From: Microglena sp. YARC
Lineage: Eukaryota > Chlorophyta > Chlorophyceae > Chlamydomonadales > Chlamydomonadaceae
Reading direction: 5' to 3'
Length of the DNA stretch: 64,000 nucleotides
NCBI GenBank assembly: GCA_022414725.1
Contig: CM039464.1
Span: 56,773,836 to 56,837,835 of the forward strand
Part shown: in pieces, positions 1-13,471 of the stretch
How positions within the stretch are numbered: position 1 is the stretch's first letter
How the letters are laid out: every line of letters begins with the position of its first letter
The notes under the pieces: model-generated
Database searches by the model: none
What the model saw: only the letters and a program-made list of their open reading frames with translations
Told to the model about the DNA's origin: nothing
Translations under genes and position numbers: made by a program

Positions 1-640
1 GCAATGTGTTCGCAAATATACGCACATATGGCTATCCAAGCACTACAAGACAACCGTGCACACACAAACGTACCCTGACACTCACGCGTGCAAACACACA
101 AACGAACAACTGGTTACAAATGCACTTGCCACACAGCACTATTCATCCCATATACACACACCTGGCCATCAATGCACAGTAAGACAGACCCAGGCACATG
201 CACACACAAGTGGCTACACATGCACTGCCACACAGATATGTTTCCGTACACAGATACACACACCCGGCCATCCATGCATTACAAGACAATCCAGTCGACA
301 CACACAACCCAATCAGACACTCACGCACACACACACCAGGCCATCCATGCACTACCATACAGACAACCCCATGCACACATTCACACATACCCAGACACTC
401 ACACACGCACACACAAGGGGCTACGCATGCACTGCCACACGGCCCTGCTTACATACACACACACACCTGGCCATCCATGCACTACAAGACAATCCCATCG
501 ACACAAACAACACACTCAGGCACTCACCCACACACACTGGCTATCCATGCACTACCCCATGCACACACACAAACACACTAACACACCTTCAACACACACA
601 TAACTGGCTATCCAACTGCAGCACAACCACCCACAACTAC
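1..640. repeat. End of a 52-bp CA-rich minisatellite
   Basis: Degenerate tandem units with the recurring words 'ccatgcact', 'acacagcac' and 'acacacac'. The same array is seen whole at 45103-46830, where adjacent 'acacagcac' words are 52 bp apart. Long open frames on both strands here come from the lack of T-A-A/T-G-A words in CA-rich repeat DNA; they are His/Thr-rich and not credible proteins. Confidence 0.9.
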
Positions 641-826
641 TAAAGCACTAACTGCAACACCACATAACACCAATACAAGTGCCCCAACCCCCAACCCCAA
701 TCACACCACCACCACTAGGCTGATAGGCCACCCCTAAACTGTATACCCACTTGCATCAGACCAACCATGGTAGCCCGTGTTAGCTTGGCCAAATTCTGGT
801 GCCTCGTAAGGTGTTTGCGCGTAACA

Positions 827-846
827 GGGGGGGGGGGGGGGGGGGG
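827..846 (+). repeat. G20 homopolymer
   Basis: Uninterrupted run of 20 G. The matching place in the second copy of this block (47012-47035) has 24 G. Length at such runs is unreliable in long-read data. Confidence 0.9.
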
Positions 847-1521
847 CAGCGAGCAAAAGAGGCTGCCTACGCTGACGAGCTTCTGCTAGCGATTTCAATG
901 ACAGGGTGGTAGGATCAAAGAGGACGGCAAACTATATTCGTAAACAATAGAGTTGGAATAAGTAGCTTAATCGGAAAGCGTTTGCCAGCAGGAAATAGTA
1001 GCACAAGAGTTGCGCACTCCAATCGGTAGCAAACAATTCGCACCCCGATCGGTGTGGGATGGCCGCCATGTTGCCACGCTGTCCCAGAACTGCAGATCGT
1101 CGAACGTTTCTAGGTCGTCAGGTCGCAGCACGAAGCGCGAACGTGCTCACCTGCAAGCTCTGGACGAAACATGAACATTACGTGAATTGTTAACTTTAAC
1201 TGGCTAACTTTCGCCTCAATCGACGATTGCTGATCTGGCACATTTCCACCCCACAAACCTCGATTTTCATCACACCAGTCAATTTCCAATCCCGCTCATT
1301 TTTCAAACTCAGTACATGACGAAGCTCATTTTACGCTACACTTCCTTGCCTCTGCGCTTAGCGCTATCTCTGTGCTCCGCGATCTGAAAATGTCTTGACC
1401 CCGCCACAATGGAGCTCTGATTCCTCACCCAAGCAGGCTTTGTCACTCGCAACAAGAACAAAGCTCTAACTGGGCGCGCTTATGGCAGCCAATTGGCGGG
1501 AATGCGTGCCCTTCTACCCCT

Positions 1522-1758
1522 CTGCCGGCATCAATGCCTAACAATTTCGCGCTTTATGCGGATTGTTCCAGGAGCTCTGACTGACAGCTGCTTCTACTCT
1601 CTGCCGGCATCAATGCTAAGCAATTTTGCGCGGTATGCAGATTGTTCCCGCACGTCTGACTGACAGCTGCTTCTACGCGCTGCCGGCATCAATGCCAAGC
1701 AATTTCGCGCTATATGCAGATTGTTCCCGCAGCTCTGACTATCAGCCGCTCCCTGCTT
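1522..1758. repeat. Three tandem copies of a 79-bp unit
   Basis: Units start at 1522, 1601 and 1680, each with 'ctgccggcatcaatgc', then 'caattt(c/t)gcgc' and 'gcagattgttcc'-like words. The spacing is exactly 79 bp both times. The last unit is degenerate at its right end. No coding potential is seen. Confidence 0.85.
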
Positions 1759-2022
1759 TTCCCCTTACCCTTTAATTCCAGTGCGGGCATAGCTGATACC
1801 TGATGGGCATCGAATATATTCCTGCAGCGATGTGTGTGCTCTGTAGGAACGAGCGACTCTTGGGTTCATCAGTGTGTGGGGTGGGAAGTGTATGCGCCCA
1901 ACATTCTGCCTGGTTGCTATTTCCCCTTGCCCTCTCACTTCGGGCAAATCTGAAAGGATCGCATTGATTCCTACAACGCTGTGTTCGTTTGGATGGAATC
2001 AAGCTGCTCTTGGGGTGGGGTG

Positions 2023-2023
<1 letters not shown>

Positions 2024-2051
<28 letters not shown>
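2024..2051 (+). repeat. G28 homopolymer
   Basis: Uninterrupted run of 28 G, also 28 in the second copy (48211-48238). Strong potential for quadruplex structure. Confidence 0.9.
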
Positions 2052-2053
<2 letters not shown>

Positions 2054-2558
2054 TGCATATGGGTGGTTGGTTGGTAATGGTGTTGCATGTACATGTATGT
2101 TGTGGCCATCTGGGAATCAAGTGTCCGTGTGATTGGGATGATCATGCCATGATGGTAACAGTGGCACGATGACAAGCCATCTAATGTGGATGGGGAAGGG
2201 AAATTATTGGGTGGTTGGCCCTCAATAAGTAATTCCATTTGGGGGGCGGGGGGGGAGTGAGGGGGCCTGCCGTCGGTACGACGGGTACGCTGCCCTAGTT
2301 TTAGATGATGGAAGATAGTTTGACAAATCAATTAAAGGTCTCAATTCAGTAAGTGAATTATTATGGGTGATGCTAAGTTTGAAGATCTAACAAGCTGCCA
2401 AGTTCAACTTTGTGAGCTTTGTGACTGGCCTGCCGCGACAACGCTATGGTCACACTTTTACCACTCCACACTCATTATTTATATTCCTCTTGATTGCCAT
2501 AGCGTTCCACCCGTCTAGAGATCATCGGAAGGAAACAAGGGGCAGCACGTGTGATGGT

Positions 2559-2574
2559 GGTGTTGAAAAACACC
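2559..2574 (-). promoter_or_regulatory. Histone mRNA 3' stem-loop (H3)
   Basis: On the minus strand the 16 nt read GGTGTTTTTCAACACC: a 6-bp stem with a TTTC loop, the size and loop of the replication-dependent histone mRNA hairpin recognised by SLBP. It lies 43 nt beyond the H3 stop codon. The same arrangement is found behind H2B and H2A in this window, which supports the call. Confidence 0.9.
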
Positions 2575-2617
2575 GGTTGTTGCTGCTGCTTTCTATAGCA
2601 GCTCATGCTGCGAGCTC

Positions 2618-3086
<469 letters not shown>

Positions 3087-6000
3087 GAACCAGGCCTGGA
3101 CCCTTTGACACAAACCTGGACCCTTTGACACAAACCCGGACCCTTTGACACAGACCTGGACCTTTGACCCAAACCTGGACCCTTTGACCCAAACCTGGAC
3201 CCTTTGACCAAACCTGGACCCTTTAACCCAAGCCTGGACCCTTTGACCCAGACCTGGACCCTTCGACCCAAACCTGGACCCTTTGACCAAAACCTGGACC
3301 CTTTAACCCAGAACTGGACCCTTTGACCCAGACCTAGACCTTTTAAACCCAAACCTAGACCCTTTGACCCAAACCTGGACCCTTTAACCCAGACCTGGAC
3401 GGTCGACACAAAACCTTGACCCTTTGACCCAGACCTGGACCGTTCATCCCAAACCTGGACCCTTTGATTTCAAACCTGGACCCTTTGATCCAGACCTGGA
3501 CCCTTTGACCCAAACCTGGACCCTTTGACCCAGACCCGGACCCTTTAACCCAAACTAGGACCCTTTGACCCAAACCTGGACCCTGTAACCCAGACCTGGA
3601 CCGGTTGACCCAAAACCTGGACCCTTTGACCCAAACATGGACCCTTTGACCAAAACCTAGACCCTTTGACCCAAACCTGGACCCTTTGACCCAAACCTTG
3701 ACCCTTAGACCAAAACCTGGACCCTTTGACCCAAACCTGGACCCTTTGACACAAACCTAGACCCTTTGATCCCAAACCTGGATCCTTTGACCGAGACCTG
3801 GACCCTTTGACCCAAACCTGGACCCTTCGATCCCAAACCTAGACCCTTTGGTCCAGACATGAACCCTTTGATCCCAAACCTAGACCCTTTGACACAAACC
3901 TAGACCCTTCGATCCCAAACCTGAATCCTTTGACCCAAACCTGGACCCTTTGACCCAAACCTGGACCCTTTGACACAAACCTGGACCCTTCGATCACAAA
4001 CTTGGACCCTTAGACACAAACTTGGACCCTTTGACCCAGACCTGGACCCTTTGACACAAACCAAGACCCTTTGACCCAAACCTAGACCCTTTGACCCAAA
4101 CCTGGCCCCTTTGACCCAAACCTGGACCCTTTGACCCAAACCTGGACCCTTTGACACAAACCTAGACCCTTTGATCCTAAAACTTGATCCTTTGACCGAG
4201 ACCTGGACCCTTTGACCCAGACCTGCACCCTTTGACCCAAACCTAGACCCTGTGATCTCAAACCTGGACCCTTTGACCCAGACCTGGACCCTTTGACCCA
4301 AACCTAGACCCTTTGACCCAAACCTGGACCCTTTAACCCAAACCCGGACCCTTCAAGCCAAACCTAGACCCTTTGATCACAAACCTGGACCCTTTGACCC
4401 AAACCTAGACCCTTTGACACAAAACTGGACCCTTCGATCCCTAACCTGGACCCTTTGACCTAGACCTGGACCCTTTGACCCAAACCTGGACCCATTGACC
4501 CAAACCTAGACCCTTTGATCCCAAACCTGGACCCTTTAGCACAAACCTGGAACCTTTATCCCAAACCTGGACCCATTGACACAAAACCTGGACCCTTCGA
4601 TCCCAAACCTGGACCCTTTGACCCAGACCTGGACCCTTTGACCCAAACCTAGACCCTTCGACACAAACCTGGACTCGTCGATCCCAAACCTGGACCCTTT
4701 GACCCAAACCTGGATCCTTTAACCCAAACCTGGACCCTTTGACCCAGACTTGGACCCTTTGACCCAGACCTGGACCCTTTGACTCAGACCTGAACCCTTT
4801 GATCCCAAATTAGACCCTTTGACACAAACCTGGACCCTTCGATCCCAAACCTTGACCCTTTGACACAAACCTAGACTTGTCGACCCAAACCTGGACCCTT
4901 TGACCTCAAACCTAGACCCTTTGACCCAGACCTGGACCCTTTGACCCAAACCTGGACCCTTTGACCCAAACCTTGACCCTTTAACCCAAACCTGAACCCT
5001 TCGAGCCAAACCTAGACCCTTTGATCTCAAACCTGGACCCTTTGACCCAAACCTGGACCCTTTGACCCAAACCTTTGACCCAGACCTGGACCCTTCGACC
5101 CAAACCTGGATCCTTTGACCCAAACCTGGACCCTTTGACCCAAACCTGGACCCTTTGACACAAACCTGGACCCTTTGACACAAACCTGGACCCTTGGACC
5201 AAGACCTGGACCCTTTTACCCAAACCTGGACCCTTTTAAACAAATCAGACCCTTTGATCCAAACCAGGACCCTTAACCCAAACATGGACCCTTCGATCCC
5301 AAACCTGGACCCTTTGACCCAGACCTGGAACCTTTGACCCAAACCTGGACCCTTTGACCCAAACCTGGACACTTTAATCCAAACGTGGACCATCGACCCA
5401 AACCTAGACCCTTTGATCTCAAACCTGGACCCTTTGACCCAAACCTGGACCCTTTGACCCAAACCTGGACCCTTTGACACAAACCTAGACCCTTCGATCT
5501 CAAACCTGGACCCTTTGACCCAGACCTGGACCCTTTGACCCAAACCTGGACCCTTTGACCCAAACATGGACCCTTCGATCCCAAACCTGGACCCTTTGAC
5601 CCAGACCTGGACCCTTTGACCCAAACCTGGACCCTTTGACCCAAACCTGGACCCTTTAACCCAGACCTAGACCGGTCGACCCAAAACCTGGACCCTTTGA
5701 ATCAGACCTGGACCCTTTAACGCAAACCTGGACCCTTTGACCCAGACTTGGACCCTTTAACCCAAACATGGACCCTTTGACACAAACCTAGACTCTTTGA
5801 CCCAAACCTGGACCCTTCGACCTAGACCTTGACCCTTTGACCCAAACCTGGACCCCTTAAACCAAAACTGGACCCTTTGACCCAAACCTGGACCCTTTGA
5901 CCCAAACCTAGACCCTTTGACACAAACCCGGACCCTTTGACACAAACCTGGACCCTTTGACCCAAACCTGGACCTGTCGACCCAAACGATCCCAAACCTG

Positions 6001-9000
6001 GACCCTTTGACACAAACCTGGACCCTTCGATCGAAAACCTGGACCCTTTGACCCAGACCTTGACCCTTTGACCCAGACCTGGACCCTTTGACCCAAACCT
6101 AGACCCTATGATCTCAAACCTGGACCCTTTGACCCAGACCTGGACCCTTTGACCCAAACCTGGACCCTTTGACCCAAACCTGGACCCTTTAACCCAAACC
6201 CGGACCCTTCGAGCCAAACCTAGACCCTTTGATCACAAACCTGGACCCTTTGACCAAAACCAGGACCCTTTGATCCAAACCTGGACCCTTTGACCCAAAC
6301 CTGGATTCTTTAACCCAAACCTGGACCCTTTGACCCAGACCTAGACCCTTTGACCCAGACCTGGACCCTTTGACCCAAACCTGGACCCTTTGACCCAAAC
6401 CTGGACCCTTTAAACCCAGACCTGGACCGGTCGACCCAAAACCTAGACACTTTGAATCAGACCTGGACCCTTTGACACAAACCTAGACCCTTTGATCCCA
6501 AACCTGGATCCTTTGACCGAAACCTGGACCCTTTGACCCAAACCTGGACCCTTTGACACAAACCTGGAACCTTTGACACAAACCTGGACCCTTTGACCCA
6601 AACCTGGGCCCGTCGACCCAAACAATCCCAAACCTGGACCCTTTGACACAAACTTGGACCCTTCGATCCCAAACCTGGACCCTTTGACCCAGACCTTGAC
6701 CCTTTGACCCAAACCTTGACCCTTTGACCCAAACCTAGACCCTTTGACACAAACCTGGACCCTTCGATCCCAAACCTGGACCCTTTGACCCAGACATGTA
6801 CCCTTCGACCCAAACCTGGACCCTTTGACACAAACCTGGACCCTTTCACCCAAACCTGGACCCATTGACACAAACCTGGACCCTTCGATCCCAAACCTGG
6901 ACCCTTTGACCCAGACCTTGACCCTTTGACCCAAACCTGGTCCCTTTGACCCAAACCTGGACCCTTTAACCCAAACCCGGACCCTTCGAGCCAAACCTAG
7001 ACCCTTTGATCACAAACCTGGACCCTTTGACCAAAACCAGGACCCTTTGATCCAAACCTGGACCCTTTGACCCAAAACTCGATTCTTTAACCCAAACCTG
7101 GACCCTTAGACCTAGACCTAGACCCTTTGACCCAGACCTGGACCCTTTGACCCAAACCTGGACCCTTTGACCCAAACCTGGACCCTTTAAACCCAGACCT
7201 GGACCGGTCGACCCAAAACCCAGACACTTTGAATCAGACCTGGACCCTTTGACCCAAACCTAGACCCTTTGATCCCAAACCTGGATCCTTTGACCGAAAC
7301 CTGGACCCTTTGACCCAAACCTGGACCCTTTACCCAGACTTGGACCCTTTAAACCAAACCTGGACCCTTTGACCCAAACCTAGACCCTTTGACATAAACC
7401 TGGACCCTTTGACACAGACCTGGACCCTTTGACCCAAACCTGGACCCTTTGACCCAAACCTGGACCCTTTGACACAAACCTGGAACCTTTGACACAAACC
7501 TGGACCCTTTGACCCAAACCTGGGCCCGTCGACCCAAACGATCCCAAACCTGGACCCTTTGACACAAACTTGGACCCTTCGATCCCAAACCTGGACCCTT
7601 TGACCCAGACCTTGACCCTTTGACCCAAACCTTGACCCTTTGACCCAAACCTAGACCCTTTGACACAAACCTGGACCCTTCGATCCCAAACCTGGACCCT
7701 TTGACCCAGACATGGACCCTTCGACCCAAACCTGGACCCTTTGACACAAACCTGGACCCTTTCACCCAAACCTGGACCCATTGACACAAACCTGGACCCT
7801 TCGATCCCAAACCTGGACCCTTTGACCCAAACCTGGACCCTTTAAACCCAGACCTGGACCGGTCGACCCAAAACCTAGACACTTTGAATCAGACCTGGAC
7901 CCTTTGACCCAAACCTAGACCCTTTGATCCCAAACCTGGATCCTTTGACCGAAACCTGGACCCTTTGACCCAAACCTAGACCCTTTGACACAAACCTGGA
8001 CCCTTTGACACAGACCTGGACCCTTTGACCCAAACCTGGACCCTTTGACCCAAACCTGGACCCTTTGACACAAACCTGGAACCTTTGACACAAACCTGGA
8101 CCCTTTGACCCAAACCTGGGCCCGTCGACCCAAACTATCCCAAACCTGGACCCTTTGACACAAACTTGGACCCTTCGATCGCAAACCTGGACCCTTTGAC
8201 CCAGACCTTGACCCTTTGACCCAAACCTTGACCCTTTGACCCAAACCTAGACCCTTTGACACAAACATGGACCCTTCGATCCCAAACCTGGACCCTTTGA
8301 CCCAGACATGGACCCTTCGACCCAAACCTGGACCCTTTGACACAAACCTGGACCCTTTCACCCAAACCTGGACCCATTGACACAAACCTGGACCCTTCGA
8401 TCCCAAACCTGGACCCTTTGACCCAGACCTTGACCCTTTGACCCAGACCTGGACCCTTTGACCCAAACCTGGACCCTTTGACCCAAACCTGGACACTTTA
8501 AACCCAGACCTGGACCAGTCGACCCAAAACCTAGACACTTTGAATCAGACCTGGACCCTTTGACCCAAACCTAGACCCTTTGATCCCAAGCCTGGATCCT
8601 TTGACCGAAACCTGGACCCTTTGACCCAAACCTGGACCCTTTGACCCAAACCTAGACCCTATGATCTCAAACCTGGACCCTTTGACCCAGACCTGGACCC
8701 TTTGACCCAAACCTGGACCCTTTGACCCAAACCTGGACCCTTTAACCCAAACCCGGAACCTTCGAGCCAAACCTAGACCCTTTGATCTCAAACCTGGACC
8801 CTTTGACCCAAACATGGACCCTTTGACCTAGACCCGGACCGTATAACCCAAACCTGGACCCTTTGACACAAACCTAGACCCTTTGATCTCAAACCTGGAC
8901 CCTTTGACCCCGACCTGGACCCTTTAACCCAAAACTGGACCCTTTGACCCGACCTGGACCCTTTTACCCAAAACTGGACCCTTTGACACAAACCTAGACC

Positions 9001-12000
9001 CTTTGATCTCAAACCTGGACCCTTTGACACAAACCTGGACCCTTTCACCCAAACCTGGACCCATTGACACAAACCTGGACCCTTCGATCCCAAACCTGGA
9101 CCCTTTGACCCAGACCTTGACCCTTTGACCCAAACCTGGTCCCTTTGACCCAAACCTGGACCCTTTAACCCAAACCCGGACCCTTCGAGCCAAACCTAGA
9201 CCCTTTGATCACAAACCTGGACCCTTTGACCAAAACCAGGACCCTTTGATCCAAACCTGGACCCTTTGACCCAAAACTCGATTCTTTAACCCAAACCTGG
9301 ACCCTTAGACCTAGACCTAGACCCTTTGACCCAGACCTGGACCCTTTGACCCAAACCTGGACCCTTTGACCCAAACCTGGACCCTTTAAACCCAGACTGG
9401 ACCGGTCGACCCAAAACCCAGACACTTTGAATCAGACCTGGACCCTTTGACCCAAACCTAGACCCTTTGATCCCAAACCTGGATCCTTTGACCGAAACCT
9501 GGACCCTTTGACCCAAACCTGGACCCTTTACCCAGACTTGGACCCTTTAACCCAAACCTGGACCCTTTGACCCAAACCTAGACCCTTTGACATAAACCTG
9601 GACCCTTTGACACAGACCTGGACCCTTTGACCCAAACCTGGACCCTTTGACCCAAACCTGGACCCTTTGACACAAACCTGGAACCTTTGACACAAACCTG
9701 GACCCTTTGACCCAAACCTGGGCCGTCGACCCAAACGATCCCAAACCTGGACCCTTTGACACAAACTTGGACCCTTCGATCCCAAACCTGGACCCTTTGA
9801 CCCAGACCTTGACCCTTTGACCCAAACCTTGACCCTTTGACCCAAACCTAGACCCTTTGACACAAACCTGGACCCTTCGATCCCAAACCTGGACCCTTTG
9901 ACCCAGACATGGACCCTTCGACCCAAACCTGGACCCTTTGACACAAACCTGGACCCTTTCACCCAAACCTGGACCCATTGACACAAACCTGGACCCTTCG
10001 ATCCCAAACCTGGACCCTTGACCCAAACCTGGACCCTTTGACCCAAACCTTTTGAAAAACCTAGACCCTTTGACCCAAACCTGGACCCTTTGACCCAAAA
10101 ACCCTTTTGACCCAAACCCTTTGACCCAGAACCTGGACCCTTTGACCAAACCTGGACCCTTTGACCCAAACCTGGACCCTTTGACCCAAACCTGGACCCT
10201 TTGACCCAAACCTGGACCCTTTGACCCAAACCTGGACCCTTTGACCCAAACCTTGGACCCTTTGACCCAAACCTGGACCCTTTGATCAAACCTGGACCCT
10301 TTGACACAAACCTGGACCCTTTGGACCCTTTGACCCAAACCTGGACCCTTTGACCCAAACCTGGACCCTTTGACCCAAACCTGGACCCTTTGACACCGAC
10401 CCAAACCTGGACCCTTTGATGGACCCTTTGATCCTGGACCCTTTGACCAAACCTGGACCCTTTTGACCCAAACCTGGACCCTTTGACCCAAACCTGGACC
10501 CTTTGACCCAAACCTGGACCCTTTGACCCAGACCCAACTGACCCTTTGACCCAAACCTGGACCCTTGACCCAAACCTGGACCCTTGACCCAGACCTGGAC
10601 CCTTTGACCCAAACCTGGACCCCCCCTTTGACCCAAACCTCCCTTTGACCCAGACCTGGACCCTTTGACCAAACCTGAACCAAACCTGGACCCTTTGACC
10701 CAAACCTACCCTTTGACACCAAACCTGGACCCTTTGACCCAAACCTGGACCCTTTTGACCCAAACCTGACCCACAACCTGGACCCTTTGACACCAAACCT
10801 GGACCCTTTGATCCCAAACCTGGACCCTTTGACCCAGACCCTGGGACCCTTTGACCCAAACCTTGACCCTTTGACCCAAACCTGACCCTTTGACCCCTTT
10901 TTGATCCCAAACCTGGACCCTTTGACCCAGACATGGACCCTTCGACCCAAACCTGGACCCTTTGACACAAACCTGGACCCTTTCACCCAAACCTGGACCC
11001 ATTGACACAAACCTGGACCCTTCGATACCAAACCTGGACCCTTTGACCCAGACCTTGACCCTTTGACCCAAACCTGGTCCCTTTGACCCAAACCTGGACC
11101 TTTTAAACCCAGACCTGGACCGGTCGACCCAAAACCTAGACACTTTGAATCAGACCTGGACCCTTTGACCCAAACCTAGACCCTTTGATCCCAAACCTGG
11201 ATCCTTTGACCGAAACCTGGACCCTTTGACCCAAACCTGGACCCTTTACCCAGACTTGGACCCTTTAACCCAAACCTGGACCCTTTGACCCAAACCTAGA
11301 CCCTTTGACACAAACCTGGACCCTTTGACACAGACCTGGACCCTTTGACCCAAACCTGGACCCTTTGACCCAAACCTGGACCCTTTGACACAAACCTGGA
11401 ACCTTTGACACAAACCTGGACCCTTTGACCCAAACCTGGGCCCGTCGACCCAAACGATCCCAAACCTGGACCCTTTGACACAAACTTGGACCCTTCGATC
11501 CCAAACCTGGACCCTTTGACCCAGACCTTGACCCTTTGACCCAAACCTTGACCCTTTGACCCATTCCTAGACCCTTTGACACAAACCTGGACCCTTCGAT
11601 CCCAAATTTGGACCCTTTGACCCAGACATGGACCCTTCGACCCAAACCTGGACCCTTTGACACAAACCTGGACCCTTTCACCCAAACCTGGACCCATTGA
11701 CACAAACCTGGACCCTTCGATCCCAAACCTGGACCCTTTGACCCAGACCTTGACCCTTTGACCCAAACCTGGACCCTTTGACCCAAACCTGGACCCTTTA
11801 AACCCAGTCCTGGACCGGTCGACCCGAAACCTAGACACTTTGAATCAGACCTGGACCCTTTGACCCAAACCTAGACCCTTTGATCCCAAAGCTGGATCCT
11901 TTGACTGAAACCAGGACCCTTTGACCCAAACCTGGACCCTTTACCCAGACTTGGACCCTTTAACCCAAACCTGGACCCTTTGACCCAAACCTAGACCCTT

Positions 12001-12840
12001 TGACACAAACCTGGACCCTTTGACACAGACCTGGACCCTTTGACCCAAACCTGGACCCTTTGACACAAACCTGGACCCTTTGACCCAAACCTGGACCCTT
12101 TAACCCAAAACTGGACCCTTTGACCCAAACCTGGACCCTTTGACCCAAACCTGGACCCTTTGACACAAACCTGGACCCTTTGACACAAACCTGGACCTGT
12201 CGACCCAAACGATCCCAAACCTGGACCCTTTGACACAAACCTGGACCCTTCGATCCCAAACCTGGACCCTTTGACCCAGACCTTGACCCTTTGACCCAAA
12301 CCTGGACCCTTTGACCCAAACCTAGACCCTTTGACAAAAACCTGGACCCTTCGATCCCAAACCGGGACCCTTTGACCCAGACCTGGACCCTTCGACCCAA
12401 ACCTGGACCCTTTGACACAAACCTGGACCCTTTCACCCAAACCTGGACCCATTGACACAAACCTGGACCCTTCGATCCCAAACCTGGACCCTTTGACCCA
12501 GACCTGGACCCTTTGACCCAAACCTAGACCCTTTGACACAAACCTGGACCTTCGATCCCAAACCTGGACCCTTTGACCCAAACCTGGATCCTTTAACCCA
12601 AACATGGACCCTTTGACCCAGACCTGGACCCTTTGACCCAGACCTGGACCCTTTGATCCCAAACCTGGTCCCTTTAAACAAAACCTAGACCCTTTGACCC
12701 AGACCTGGACCCTTTGACACAAACCTGGACCTGTCGACCCAAACCTGGACCCTTTGACACAATCTGGACATGTCGACCCAAACCTGGACCCTTTGACACA
12801 AACCTAGACCCTTTGACACAAACCTGGACCCTTTAACCCA
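3087..12840. repeat. 20-bp satellite array
   Basis: Almost continuous tandem copies of a 20-mer close to CCCTTTGACCCAAACCTGGA (+ strand), with variants such as tttgacac, ttcgatcc and ttgatc. Since 20 is not a multiple of 3, each minus-strand frame reads the same 20-residue repeat (GQRVQVWVKG and [10 protein letters not shown] alternating) with no stop in the consensus, while + frames hit TGA. This explains the many long minus-strand frames; I do not regard them as genes. A higher-order pattern is present: the marker 'ctttgaatcag' with nearby 'ggtcgac' recurs at about 5696, 6451, 7228, 7883, 8539, 9426, 11144 and 11839. The array ends abruptly before 'atacactcgcg'. Confidence 0.97.
10010..10935. 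other. Irregular, indel-rich part of the satellite
   Basis: Units here have lost or gained single bases or partial units (runs such as 'ccccccctttgaccc', 'cctgacccacaacc'), unlike the regular array on both sides. Either a poorly resolved consensus or a rearranged stretch. It shifts frames and makes the longest fused repeat frames. Confidence 0.6.
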
Positions 12841-13086
12841 ATACACTCGCGATCGTGGCATCAAAATACTGAGCGGGTGTAATGGTGTATTTGTTGAAAG
12901 GCAATATGTATTACTGGCATCAGAACTTTGGTGATACAGTCTGGTATACTTTCTATTAATGGAACCACAGGGAAGGTGACTGATACCACGTCAAGAATAA
13001 ATCCTATCACGTATCATCTAATCACTGGAAAATAAAAATAATAAATCCCCAGAACATAAATACTTGTGCAGAAACGATATGAAGTG

Positions 13087-13346
13087 ACCGTGCCCCCCCT
13101 CATTCTTAGTTTTTGCCAGCTACTTTGTGTTGGTGCTTCCAAACCGGGGTGAAAAAACCCCGTAGTACGTTGCACTGGCATGATGTGGCCACGGTGCCTG
13201 CAACTGCATGCATCGGTGGCGATTTTGTTTAATTAGGTGGTCCTACGGTGACTATAGCTAGCTCCGGCTTATGCTATGGTGTCCTTAACTTCATGTCCTG
13301 TGAGTGAATGTATTACACGGATGTAACAATTTCAATTTCAATACGG
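13087..13346 (+). mobile_element. 5'-truncated LINE copy (3' tail only)
   Basis: Reverse-complement match to the 3' end of the full LINE at 20511-20770: shared words include a GGGGTGAAAAAACCCC hairpin, 'ggcatgatgtggc', 'ctatagctagctccggctta' and the terminal 'ggatgtaacaatttcaattt'. The copy ends in AATTTC-type repeats. It is flanked by a perfect 9-bp target-site duplication TATGAAGTG (13078-13086 and 13347-13355), so this is a genuine retrotransposed, dead-on-arrival insertion. It fixes the 3' end and insertion mode of the family. Confidence 0.88.
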
Positions 13347-13471
13347 TATGAAGTGCACAGAGATGCACAGACTTTCATGAACAAAACAAATCCAACTTGA
13401 TTGAGCACTGTCAGCTTCATTGAGCATTATCCCCATACTCAGCACTGCTAAACCTGAAAATATGATATGTC

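Larger units (their letters stand above)
641..2558. other. Spacer without a recognisable gene
   Basis: Between the minisatellite and the H3 3' hairpin. It holds two long G-runs and a triplicated 79-bp unit (separate entries). I see no conserved protein-like frame. The whole stretch recurs nearly unchanged at about 46823-48745. Confidence 0.7.

Noticed and set aside
3087..12840. Many long minus-strand frames (up to about 500 codons) with [20 protein letters not shown] repeats
   Set aside because: They are the translation of a 20-bp satellite that lacks stops in three frames. Overlapping frames are equally open, there is no gene-like start or end, and they continue through corrupted sequence.
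3087..12840. CRISPR array (short regular repeats)
   Set aside because: Units are contiguous with no unique spacers, and the DNA is eukaryotic.
3087..12840. Telomeric array (CCC-rich units)
   Set aside because: The unit is 20 bp and does not contain CCCTAAA or a similar algal telomere motif; it is flanked by H3 on one side and unique DNA on the other.
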